A stretch of 16,774 bases of DNA from JBPCPM01 sp050999155 (GTDB taxonomy: Bacteria > Actinomycetota > Thermoleophilia > Solirubrobacterales > 70-9): the NCBI GenBank assembly GCA_050999155.1, contig JBPCPM010000082.1, positions 1 to 16,774 on the forward strand, read 5' to 3'. Of this stretch, positions 1 to 6,059 are shown in pieces. The notes beneath the pieces were generated by a model. That model was not told where the DNA came from and did not search any database. It saw only the letters and a program-made list of their open reading frames with translations. The position numbers were made by a program, and so were the translations under genes. Each line of letters begins with the position of its first letter. The stretch's first letter is position 1.

Positions 1-31
1 ACTAGTACGCGCGTCCGCAATTTCGGCCGGG

Positions 32-394
32 TCAGTTGTCCTCACGCTCGACCGGTGGCGGGAACCGCCGTGTGCCGGCAACCGTCGCGGCGACGGCAAC
101 GAACGCCAGGAGTGGCCCCCAGGGAAGCGACACAAGAAGGCGGCCTCGAGCGCGGCTCCAATCCCTGCGGCGATGAACACACCCAACAGCCAGTCACGGA
201 TCTCCCGGCGTGACCACGGCTTGACCGATGAAACCTCGACGATCGCGAGCGTGACGAAAAACGCCACGAGGGTGACCCCGACCACCACCAGCTCGGCTGC
301 GCTCGGATCCCCGAAGATGAACAGCAGCCTCATTCGTCCCGGCAGCGAGGAAGACGCCGAAGAGGACGGTCCAGATCCGTCGCAGGGTCAGCAT
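32..394 (-). pseudogene. Small multi-helix membrane protein, reading frame disrupted
   Basis: I do not recognise the family. Read on the minus strand, an ATG at 394 opens a basic-hydrophobic segment (to about 338). A second frame, with its own ATG at 333, carries two further hydrophobic stretches (about 294-235 and 192-133). The original frame then resumes with a fourth hydrophobic stretch (about 119-74) and stops at TGA 34-32. No single frame contains all four: the first frame stops at 194 and the second stays open to the left edge but turns polar and Arg-rich after about 130. One extra base in the C5/G5 run at 116-120 would join the second frame to the last segment and give a 100-residue protein from ATG 333. 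It could be a true pseudogene, a sequence error, or two overlapping small genes. Hydrophobicity is the only evidence for coding. Confidence 0.4.
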
Positions 395-424
395 CGCGGG
401 TGGTCAGCTCCGCGCCAGCCGACC

Positions 425-448
425 CCCGCCCGACGAACGCCGGGCGGG
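425..448 (-). terminator. Hairpin after the helicase gene
   Basis: A perfect 8-bp inverted repeat (CCCGCCCG / CGGGCGGG) with an 8-nt loop begins 13 nt after the helicase stop codon. There is no T-run after it on the minus strand, so it is at best an intrinsic terminator of the U-less high-GC type, or an RNA 3' end stabiliser. Confidence 0.45.
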
Positions 449-461
449 AGCGGGCCTCGGC

Positions 462-1763
462 TCAGCCGCGCGGTGCGCTGCTGCGCGCCGAGCGGTTGCG
501 GTTGCGGTTCCGCGAGCCGTTGGCACCTGACCCGTGAGCGGAGCCGCCATTGTGCGAGCCACCCTTGCGCGGGCCCCCGTTCCGGGAGCCGCCATTGCCA
601 CCGCCCCCGCTGCGGTTTCCACCGCCGCGCGAGCCGCCCTTCGGCGCGGTCGAGCTGATGTGCCCGAACTCGTCGTGGAGCTTGAGGCGGCGGGCGATCG
701 AGCCGACCTCGCCGACCTGCTGCGGATCGACCAGGGTCACGCCGGTGCCGGTGCGTCCGGCGCGTCCGGTGCGGCCGACGCGGTGCACGTAGGTCTCGTG
801 ATCGCCGGGGGGATCGAAGTTGATCACGTGGCTGATGTCGTCGACATCGATGCCACGGGCGGCGACGTCGGTCGCGACGAGCGTCACGACGTTGCCCGAG
901 CGGAACCGGTCCAGCGCCTTCTGGCGCTGGTTCTGGCTCTTGTTGCCGTGCATGGCAAGGGCCGAGATGCCCGCGCCGTCGAGGCGCTTGACGAGCCGAT
1001 CGGCTCCGCGCTTGGTGCGCACGAAGACCAGGGAGCGGCCGCCCTCGGCCTCGCCCAGCTGCTCGACCAGCGCGCCCATGCGCCCGTCGTTGCTGACAGG
1101 GACGAACCGATGCTGGATGTCGGTGGCCGGGCGCGGCGGCGGCGCGTGTTCACGGCGCACGGCGTCGTCGGTGTACTCGCCGGCGATGCGGCCGACCTCA
1201 CCGTCGAGCGTTGCGCTGAAGAACAGCGTCTGACGGTCCCGCGGACAGCGGCGCACGATCCGGTCGACGGCGGGCCGGAAGCCCATGTCGAGCATCCGGT
1301 CGGCCTCGTCGAGGACGAGGATGCGCACGTGGCCCAGCTCGACCGCGCCGCGCTGGATCAGGTCCTCGAGGCGGCCGGGGGTGGCGATGAGGATGTGGCT
1401 GCGCTTCGCCTCGTTGATCTGCTTCTGGATGCCAACGCCGCCGTAGGCGAGCGAGAGCTTCAGCGCCCGCGCCGAGGCGATCGGCCGCAGCTCGTCGGCG
1501 ATCTGCACGGCGAGCTCACGCGTCGGGGCGAGCACGAGGGCCGCAGGACGGCGGTCTTCTGCCTCGAGCAGCTCGCACATCGGCACGCCAAAGGCGAGCG
1601 TCTTGCCGGAGCCGGTCGGGCTCTTGCCGAGGACATCCCGCCCGTCGAGCACGTCGGGGATGACGAGGCTCTGGATGGCGAAGGGGGAGGTGATGCCGCT
1701 GTCGGCGAGCGAGCGCACGACAGCGTCGGAAATGCCGAGATCGGCAAAGGTCTTGGAGGACAC
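462..1763 (-). CDS. DEAD-box ATP-dependent RNA helicase (RhlE/DeaD type)
   Basis: This is a 433-residue cytoplasmic superfamily 2 helicase that unwinds short RNA duplexes using ATP, for example in ribosome assembly, mRNA decay or cold adaptation. All core motifs are visible: Q motif (F6 and GITSPFAIQ 23-31), Walker A SPTGSGKT 48-55, PTRELA 80-85, TPGR 128-131, DEAD 152-155, SAT 183-185, ATDVAARG 297-304 and HRVGRTGR 327-334. Residues 375-433 are a low-complexity Gly/Ser/Asn/Arg tail, as seen in many bacterial DEAD-box proteins, which usually adds nonspecific RNA binding. The GTG start is chosen because AGAAAGG lies at a suitable distance upstream. It is a single gene with a long structured leader before it and a hairpin after it. 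The family is certain; the RhlE versus DeaD/CsdA assignment is not. Confidence 0.95.
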   Translation of the reverse strand: MSSKTFADLGISDAVVRSLADSGITSPFAIQSLVIPDVLDGRDVLGKSPTGSGKTLAFGVPMCELLEAEDRRPAALVLAPTRELAVQIADELRPIASARALKLSLAYGGVGIQKQINEAKRSHILIATPGRLEDLIQRGAVELGHVRILVLDEADRMLDMGFRPAVDRIVRRCPRDRQTLFFSATLDGEVGRIAGEYTDDAVRREHAPPPRPATDIQHRFVPVSNDGRMGALVEQLGEAEGGRSLVFVRTKRGADRLVKRLDGAGISALAMHGNKSQNQRQKALDRFRSGNVVTLVATDVAARGIDVDDISHVINFDPPGDHETYVHRVGRTGRAGRTGTGVTLVDPQQVGEVGSIARRLKLHDEFGHISSTAPKGGSRGGGNRSGGGGNGGSRNGGPRKGGSHNGGSAHGSGANGSRNRNRNRSARSSAPRG

Positions 1764-1811
1764 GGTGGTCCCTTTCTGCGGCCGCGAATGTCGGCGGACC
1801 GCTATGAACGA

Positions 1812-1889
1812 TTCGGGCTACTGCGAACCCGAACCGCCCAGTGGGGCGGGACCCAAGCAAGCTTGCCCAGTGGCCGGACGATCCGGCCA
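1812..1889 (-). promoter_or_regulatory. Cluster of inverted repeats in the helicase leader
   Basis: The 246 bp between the epimerase stop and the helicase start hold no gene. They contain three clear inverted repeats: TTCGGG/CCCGAA at 1812-1817 and 1828-1833, CCGCCC/GGGCGG at 1834-1839 and 1844-1849, and TGGCCGGA/TCCGGCCA at 1871-1878 and 1882-1889 with a 3-nt loop. A GCAAGCTTGC palindrome lies at 1857-1866. The 1871-1889 hairpin could terminate the upstream operon. The others lie close to the helicase start and could fold in its 5' UTR. DEAD-box genes are often autoregulated through such leaders, but I see no defined promoter here, so the role is inferred. Confidence 0.4.
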
Positions 1890-2009
1890 CGACGACAACG
1901 CTAGCAGCGAAATCGGCGCCCAGCGGGGCGACCGTCACATTGGGGCGCCAGATTTCACCGGCTCGTGTGCCTCCCTTGCGCTTTCGGAGCACCCGGCCGG
2001 CGACCCCGG

Positions 2010-2948
2010 CTACTCCGGAGCGAGGCCCTCGCGGAACCCATCCCGCCAGTCGGGCCAGCGAGGACTCCAGCCCAGCTCCCGCTTGGCCCGGTCGTTGGCC
2101 GCGCCCCGTACCTCGGTCATCAGGTAGGCGGGGTAACGCCCGGCCACCAGACGCGCGACCAACGCCGGCGCTCGTAGCGGGGGGGGGGCGCCGGCCGCGT
2201 GGGCGAGCGTGGGTAGCCACTCGGCCACCGCCGCCGGGTGGTCGTCGCAGATGTTGAAGGTCCCGGTCGCCGTCCCCTCGACGGCGGTCACGCACGCCGA
2301 GGCCGCATCGTCGACGTGGCAGAACGACCACACGCCCTCTCCCGCCCCCACCTTCGGCAGCCGTCGGCGCCGGAGGTCGTGAACAGCCGAGCCGCCCTTC
2401 CCGTACCAGGAGCCGGGCCCGTAGAAGAAGCCGTAGCGCAGCACGACGCCGCCGAGCTCCTGCACACCCAGCACCTCGGACTCCATGACCTCCAGCGACC
2501 GCACCGTGGCGTCCAGGGGCGAGGGGCCGTCCGCGTACAGTGGCTCATCCTCGGTCGCCAGCCCGGTGCCACCGGGCCGGTAGGCGAATCCCAGGCTCTG
2601 GGCCACGATCCGGCGCGCCCCGGACGCCCGAGCCGCGACCAGCAGATTGCGCGTCCCCTGCTCACGTACCCGATCGTTGGCGGCTGCGCGATCGCCCGCG
2701 GCGTTGAAATCGGCCGGAAGGTCAGTGAGCTGGGAGACGACCACCTCTGGCTGGGCATCGGCCACCGCGGCTGCCACGGCGCTCGCGTCCAAGGCGTCGG
2801 CGACGACCGGTTCCACGCCGCGACTGGCCAACCCCGTGGCCTTCTCGGCGCTGCGCGTGAGGCCGACGACCTCGTGCCCGGCGTCGAACAGCTGCGCGCA
2901 CAACGGTCGGCCCACGGCGCCTGTCGCGCCGGCCACGAACACCCTCAT
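2010..2948 (-). CDS. NAD(P)-dependent epimerase/dehydratase, atypical extended SDR
   Basis: This 312-residue cytoplasmic Rossmann-fold protein has the dinucleotide-binding motif GATGAVG at 7-13, followed by a typical extended-SDR layout: a Ser in the AQS stretch near 118, the WSFCHVDDAA segment near 207-216, and a C-terminal KRELGW...DWRDGF signature. The YxxxK catalytic pair is not evident; the expected helix reads VRSLEVMES near 149-157, so the enzyme may be a reductase, isomerase or NAD(P)-binding regulator rather than a classical sugar epimerase. The substrate is unknown. ATG at 2948 overlaps the stop of the upstream membrane-protein gene as ATGA, so the two are translationally coupled. 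A longer in-frame extension upstream would run through that neighbour and is rejected. A 10-base C tract interrupts the C-terminal third without breaking the frame. Confidence 0.85.
   Translation of the reverse strand: MRVFVAGATGAVGRPLCAQLFDAGHEVVGLTRSAEKATGLASRGVEPVVADALDASAVAAAVADAQPEVVVSQLTDLPADFNAAGDRAAANDRVREQGTRNLLVAARASGARRIVAQSLGFAYRPGGTGLATEDEPLYADGPSPLDATVRSLEVMESEVLGVQELGGVVLRYGFFYGPGSWYGKGGSAVHDLRRRRLPKVGAGEGVWSFCHVDDAASACVTAVEGTATGTFNICDDHPAAVAEWLPTLAHAAGAPPPLRAPALVARLVAGRYPAYLMTEVRGAANDRAKRELGWSPRWPDWRDGFREGLAPE
2179..2188. repeat. 10-base G:C homopolymer inside the epimerase gene
   Basis: There are ten consecutive G on the plus strand (C in the coding strand), encoding an Ala-Pro-Pro-Pro-Leu stretch. 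At this length the coding frame is intact on both sides, since the family-like C-terminus follows in frame. Tracts of this kind are prone to replication slippage and to sequencing errors. Confidence 0.8.
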
Positions 2949-3346
2949 CGTGCGGCGCTCCCCCACGAGGGCTCGCGCGCATCGCGCGCCAGCCACGCGA
3001 GAACCAGGGCGCCCACGGAGATCAACACCGCATCGGTCACCCCCGACGTCGTCGACGACGCCTCGCCGACGTCGACGATGTGGTTGACGGCGTGGAGTCC
3101 GTACCACAGGGCCCCGAGGCCGAAGAGTGCCGCCCGCCAGCCGTGCCAGCCCATGGCCAACAGCGAGGCGGCGCCATACGCCAGGTAGACGGCGCCGAGG
3201 TCGCGGATGTAGTGGTCGTTTTGGACCCCGTAGGCGCCGATGTGCTCGAAGAACGTGCCCGGCGCGAACACCATCACCCCGCCGAGCCCGAGGTGGACCA
3301 TGGCCAGGAGAGCCAGGGCGATCACCTGTCGGGCGTCGCGAGCCAT
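2945..3346 (-). CDS. Four-helix membrane protein, family not firmly recognised
   Basis: This 133-residue protein has about four hydrophobic segments: residues about 7-27, 50-66, 70-85 and 101-118. The loop after helix 1 carries GAYGVQNDHYIRDLGAVYLA (39-58), a conserved-looking His/Asp/Arg patch seen in small actinobacterial membrane proteins. It could belong to a DUF4345-like family, but I cannot confirm that. Its job is unknown. It is the first gene of a two-gene unit and shares an ATGA with the SDR gene that follows, so it may deliver or modify a lipid-soluble substrate for that enzyme (inference). The ATG at 3346 sits 7 nt after a TACGGT box, which suggests a leaderless transcript and supports this start over internal ones. 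Confidence 0.75.
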   Translation of the reverse strand: MARDARQVIALALLAMVHLGLGGVMVFAPGTFFEHIGAYGVQNDHYIRDLGAVYLAYGAASLLAMGWHGWRAALFGLGALWYGLHAVNHIVDVGEASSTTSGVTDAVLISVGALVLAWLARDAREPSWGSAAR

Positions 3347-3353
3347 GGGTGCG

Positions 3354-3359
3354 ACCGTA
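3354..3359 (-). promoter_or_regulatory. Probable -10 box (TACGGT), leaderless start
   Basis: On the minus strand TACGGT matches TAnnnT and ends 7 nt before the ATG at 3346, so transcription would begin at or next to the start codon. No convincing -35 hexamer is seen 16-18 nt upstream. Confidence 0.4.
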
Positions 3360-3423
3360 CCCGAGAAGCCGACTCGGCCCTCCAGCGGCCGTGTGGGGCC
3401 CTGGGCCGCCGGCTAACCGACGC

Positions 3424-5454
3424 TCAGCGGTAGATCCGCTCGGCACCCTCGGCCGCGGAGCGGAAGGCGGCCTGCACGGCACGGCGGACGATCTGCAGGC
3501 GGGGCCTCTTGATGGCGTAGCGCTTGGGGGCGTGGGCGACGGCCTCGTACATGTAGGTGTCCATCGCCACCTCCAGCTGGATCACGTGCACGTGGTTGTC
3601 GGGATCGTGGTGGGTCCGGGTGATGAAGCCGCCCGCGTAGGGCTTGTCGCGGGCGATCGTCAACCCCAGCGCGTGCCCGTCGCTTTCGGCGTCGAGGGTC
3701 GTCATGAACGACTCGATGATCTCCGAGTGGGCCGAGCTGCCGTCCAGGGTGCCTGCCACGAAGCTGGCGCGATCCTCCCCCTTGTCCTCGACCCGCCCGA
3801 GCCCGGTCGAGGTCATCGAGTGGCAGTCGAACAGCAGGGCGTATCCGCGCTCGCGGCGCATCCGGTCGATCAGCGTCCGCAGCAGGTCGTGGTAGAGGTC
3901 GTAGTACGCGAGAACCGACTCCTTCTCCTGCTCGGAGTAGGGCTTGCGCAGCATCAGGCGGTCGTTGACGGTGTAGTACTCGTGGGCGGCGTTGGTCAGG
4001 TGGCGGGGCAGCTCCCCCCCCTCCGCCCCGTCACGGGTCCGGTTCATGTCGACGAAAAACGGCGCCAGCTGGGAGCTGACGTGCATCCCGTCGGCCATCT
4101 CGTAACAGAGGTCGCTGTAGAGGTCGATCTCCACCAGGGCGTCCTCGCCGAGGCTGAAGCGGTCGCGGTGATCATCGGGCACGAACACCCCGGCGTGCGG
4201 GATCGAGAGGATGTACTCCGCGCTGCGCGGCGTGAACTCGATGAGGTCGCCGATGCCCATCCGGTAGCGGTCGCCGCTGAAGACGTCGAAGACCTCGCGC
4301 TCGCCCTCGTACCTCTCGAACAGGGCCTCGACCTCGGGCCACTGGGTGCCCAGCGGGAAGCGCAACGCGTCGGCGTCCCAGCTCAGCGTGGCCGGGGCCA
4401 CTTCCTCGACTCCGGCGCCCAGCAGCTCCTGTTCGAGGCGGTCCATGACGATCTCGCCGATCGAGATCTCGTAGCTGCGAAGCAGCCCCTCCCCGCCCGG
4501 GAACGCGTTGATCTCGATGACCTTGCCCGACTCCAGGAGATCGACAGAGGCCAGCCGGCACTCGGGGAACGAGCGCTTCATGGCCCGGGCGATCGACTCC
4601 TGCTCGGGCGTGAGTTTCCAGCCGACCTGTTCGGCGCCTGTGCTGGCGTTGGTCTTCCACTCCCCCACGGAGGGATACCGGCGCAGGGAGCTGATCAGCT
4701 CGTCGTCGAAGAACGTGACGACGATGTCGCCCTCGGCGACTTCGGCGCAGAACTCTTGGATCAGCAGGTGTCCGTAGTCATCGAGGTAACCACGGACCTT
4801 CTCGGCGAGGTTCTCGTCGTCAAAGGCCAGACGGTGGACCTGGGCGCCGCACCCGTAGCCGAAGCGGTCCTTGAGCACGAACCACGGCTCGTCGCGCTCC
4901 AGTCGCTCGATGGCGTCGAGCGCCTGGGGCAGGGTCGAAGCGGGGAACGTGACGGGATGGGGCAGCTGGGGCGCCCGCTTGACCGCCATGTACTTGTCGG
5001 TCGTCGACAGCGTGGCCTCGACGCTCTCGAGCATCTTCGCGTGGGTTGCCGCCCAGCGCAGGATCTCGATGTTCGGCGTCTGCTCGTCGCGCACATCATC
5101 AGCCCGCACCACGAACAGCTGCACCTCGGTGAGCGGGACGGTCGTGCGCTCGACCGGTCGCAGGAACCGGTGGGCGTGCAGGGGGTCCTCCCGATCCCAC
5201 TCGGGGTCGAGCTCGAGCACCGAGCACTCGGCCGTGTACTGACCGGCCTCGTCGCTGAGGTCCGCCATGGAGAAGTGCAGCAGCCGGTGGCCACGTGTGG
5301 CCGCCACCGACAGGATCTGGTTGACGCCGCTGTTGTAGAGGTCGACCGGCAGATCGCTGTAGGTGAGATCGGCGCTCTCGAAGGCGATGACCAGCGGCCC
5401 GCTGTCATAGAAGGCCTGGTCGAACTCGGGGCGGGTGTCGCTGGGGGCGCTCAT
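3424..5454 (-). CDS. ATP-grasp ligase / N-formylglutamate amidohydrolase-like fusion
   Basis: This 676-residue protein has two enzyme domains. Residues 20-340 resemble glutathione synthetase and other ATP-grasp ligases: a pre-grasp segment with VVRADD (115-120), a DKY at 153-155, the nucleotide-binding VLKDRFGYGCG (193-203), LIQEF (231-235), and the metal-binding end DLLESGKVIEINAFPGG (305-321; D305, E314, N316). Residues about 385-676 match the N-formylglutamate amidohydrolase (HutG/FGase) family: SIPHAG (417-422), VDMNR (468-472), FDCHSM (542-547), YAGGFITR (606-613) and VIQLE (624-628), whose His, Asp and Glu probably bind a metal. The ATP-grasp half would form an amide or peptide bond, and the second half would cleave an N-acyl or amide bond. 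The substrate is unknown and no histidine-degradation gene is nearby. No signal peptide is seen, so it is cytoplasmic. It is a single-gene unit. The domain assignments are strong; the function is open. Confidence 0.9.
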   Translation of the reverse strand: MSAPSDTRPEFDQAFYDSGPLVIAFESADLTYSDLPVDLYNSGVNQILSVAATRGHRLLHFSMADLSDEAGQYTAECSVLELDPEWDREDPLHAHRFLRPVERTTVPLTEVQLFVVRADDVRDEQTPNIEILRWAATHAKMLESVEATLSTTDKYMAVKRAPQLPHPVTFPASTLPQALDAIERLERDEPWFVLKDRFGYGCGAQVHRLAFDDENLAEKVRGYLDDYGHLLIQEFCAEVAEGDIVVTFFDDELISSLRRYPSVGEWKTNASTGAEQVGWKLTPEQESIARAMKRSFPECRLASVDLLESGKVIEINAFPGGEGLLRSYEISIGEIVMDRLEQELLGAGVEEVAPATLSWDADALRFPLGTQWPEVEALFERYEGEREVFDVFSGDRYRMGIGDLIEFTPRSAEYILSIPHAGVFVPDDHRDRFSLGEDALVEIDLYSDLCYEMADGMHVSSQLAPFFVDMNRTRDGAEGGELPRHLTNAAHEYYTVNDRLMLRKPYSEQEKESVLAYYDLYHDLLRTLIDRMRRERGYALLFDCHSMTSTGLGRVEDKGEDRASFVAGTLDGSSAHSEIIESFMTTLDAESDGHALGLTIARDKPYAGGFITRTHHDPDNHVHVIQLEVAMDTYMYEAVAHAPKRYAIKRPRLQIVRRAVQAAFRSAAEGAERIYR

Positions 5455-5481
5455 GAGGCGAGGCAGTGTAGACCTCGCCTC
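5455..5481. promoter_or_regulatory. Perfect 9+9 bp inverted repeat over the promoter of the fusion gene
   Basis: GAGGCGAGG (5455-5463) and CCTCGCCTC (5473-5481) are exact reverse complements separated by 9 nt. The left arm abuts the ATG at 5454. The spacer contains TACACT on the minus strand (5465-5470), a good -10 candidate 10 nt before the start codon. The geometry fits an operator for a dimeric regulator that occludes RNA polymerase. The alternative is an RNA hairpin that masks the start codon, if transcription begins further upstream. Confidence 0.55.
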
Positions 5482-5565
5482 CGGCGGGCCTGTCCGAGCA
5501 CGAGACCCGGGTCCGGAGGGGGGGTGCGATCACGGACTCTGGTGGTAGCGAAAGCCCCGCAACAG

Positions 5566-5927
5566 TGGAGACGGTGGGAATCGAACCCACGTCCGCGGTT
5601 GTCGCCGAAAGGCGTCTACAAGCGTAGTCGGCACTTCACATTCGCCACCCCGCTGCCGTGCCGACGGGCTACCACGGGGCGACTAGCCTCTAAAAGTCCC
5701 CTTCAGGTCGAGGCGATCCTGTTGGGCGAGCCCGTTTTCTGAAGCCGGTGCTCCACACCACGGGCCGAGTGTGGGCCGACTCTCGCTGCGCTAGTTCGTG
5801 CTAGGCAGCGAGGGCGTACTCATGAGAGTCCGCACGTATTGGTTTTTTCCGGTGTTTTACGAGGCCTCCGGAAACCTCGGCTTGCAACCTGACGGACGCT
5901 CAGACCACGTCGAAGCCTGTCGTCCCC
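5566..5927 (-). ncRNA. ssrA: tmRNA (transfer-messenger RNA)
   Basis: This one-piece tmRNA rescues ribosomes stalled on broken mRNAs, working with SmpB, which is encoded about 4.6 kb away. The 5' end GGGGACG (5927-5921) pairs with CGTCTCC (5573-5567) as a 7-bp acceptor stem. The third pair is G-U, the alanine identity element recognised by AlaRS. The discriminator is A at 5566. The following genomic bases are CTG, so CCA must be added after transcription. A perfect T-arm (GTGGG/CCCAC around TTCGATT) lies just inside the 3' end. The tag-coding segment lies at 5833-5801. The encoded length, 362 nt, is normal for one-piece tmRNAs. tmRNA 3' ends are favoured phage and island attachment sites, but no integrase is next to this one. 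Confidence 0.97.
5801..5833 (-). other. tmRNA tag reading frame (ADSHEYALAA, stop TAG)
   Basis: Ten codons (GCG GAC TCT CAT GAG TAC GCC CTC GCT GCC) and TAG encode the degradation tag. With the alanine carried by tmRNA itself, 11 residues are added to the stalled protein. The YALAA end is the usual ClpXP-type degron. The ADSH start resembles actinobacterial tags such as the mycobacterial one, but this tag is shorter. The resume codon GCG is inferred from that similarity. Confidence 0.9.
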
Positions 5928-5947
5928 TTGTATTCAGTTGTCCTTGC

Positions 5948-5976
5948 AGTCTAGCCCGGAAAGCTCTCCCGTCCAA
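5948..5976 (-). promoter_or_regulatory. ssrA promoter (-35 TTGGAC, -10 TAGACT)
   Basis: On the minus strand TTGGAC (5976-5971) and TAGACT (5953-5948) are separated by exactly 17 nt. Transcription would start about 13 nt upstream of the mature tmRNA 5' end at 5927, leaving a short leader for RNase P to remove. This is the best sigma70-type promoter in the window. Confidence 0.75.
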
Positions 5977-6023
5977 GCCTGAGCGCCGGCGTGCAGGCGC
6001 CGCCGACCGCACGTCCAGAACGC

Positions 6024-6053
6024 TCGACCTCTCCCCCCGCCCGGAGCTACAGT
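6024..6053 (+). promoter_or_regulatory. Patatin-gene promoter, leaderless type
   Basis: TACAGT (6048-6053) is a TAnnnT -10 box ending 6 nt before the ATG at 6060. TCGACC (6024-6029), 18 nt upstream, is a possible -35. Transcription would start at or beside the start codon. It is divergent from the ssrA promoter, so both share the 132-bp intergenic region. Confidence 0.5.
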
Positions 6054-6059
6054 CAGCCC

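Noticed and set aside
534..1904. Plus-strand 456-residue open frame opposite the helicase
   Set aside because: It mirrors the helicase codons, is Ala/Arg/Asp-rich and has no motif; it is a compositional shadow.
5455..5565. Genomic-island attachment site at the ssrA 3' end
   Set aside because: No integrase, no displaced repeat of the tmRNA 3' end and no composition change were seen in the window.
5566..5600. Stand-alone tRNA suggested by the T-arm
   Set aside because: No anticodon or D-arm is nearby; the T-arm and acceptor belong to tmRNA, whose 5' half lies at 5900-5927.
3127..5742. Very long plus-strand open frame opposite the fusion gene
   Set aside because: It is antisense to a gene with unmistakable domain motifs, spans three unrelated features and gives a Val/Gly/Arg-rich product with no recognisable fold; long antisense frames are expected at this GC content.
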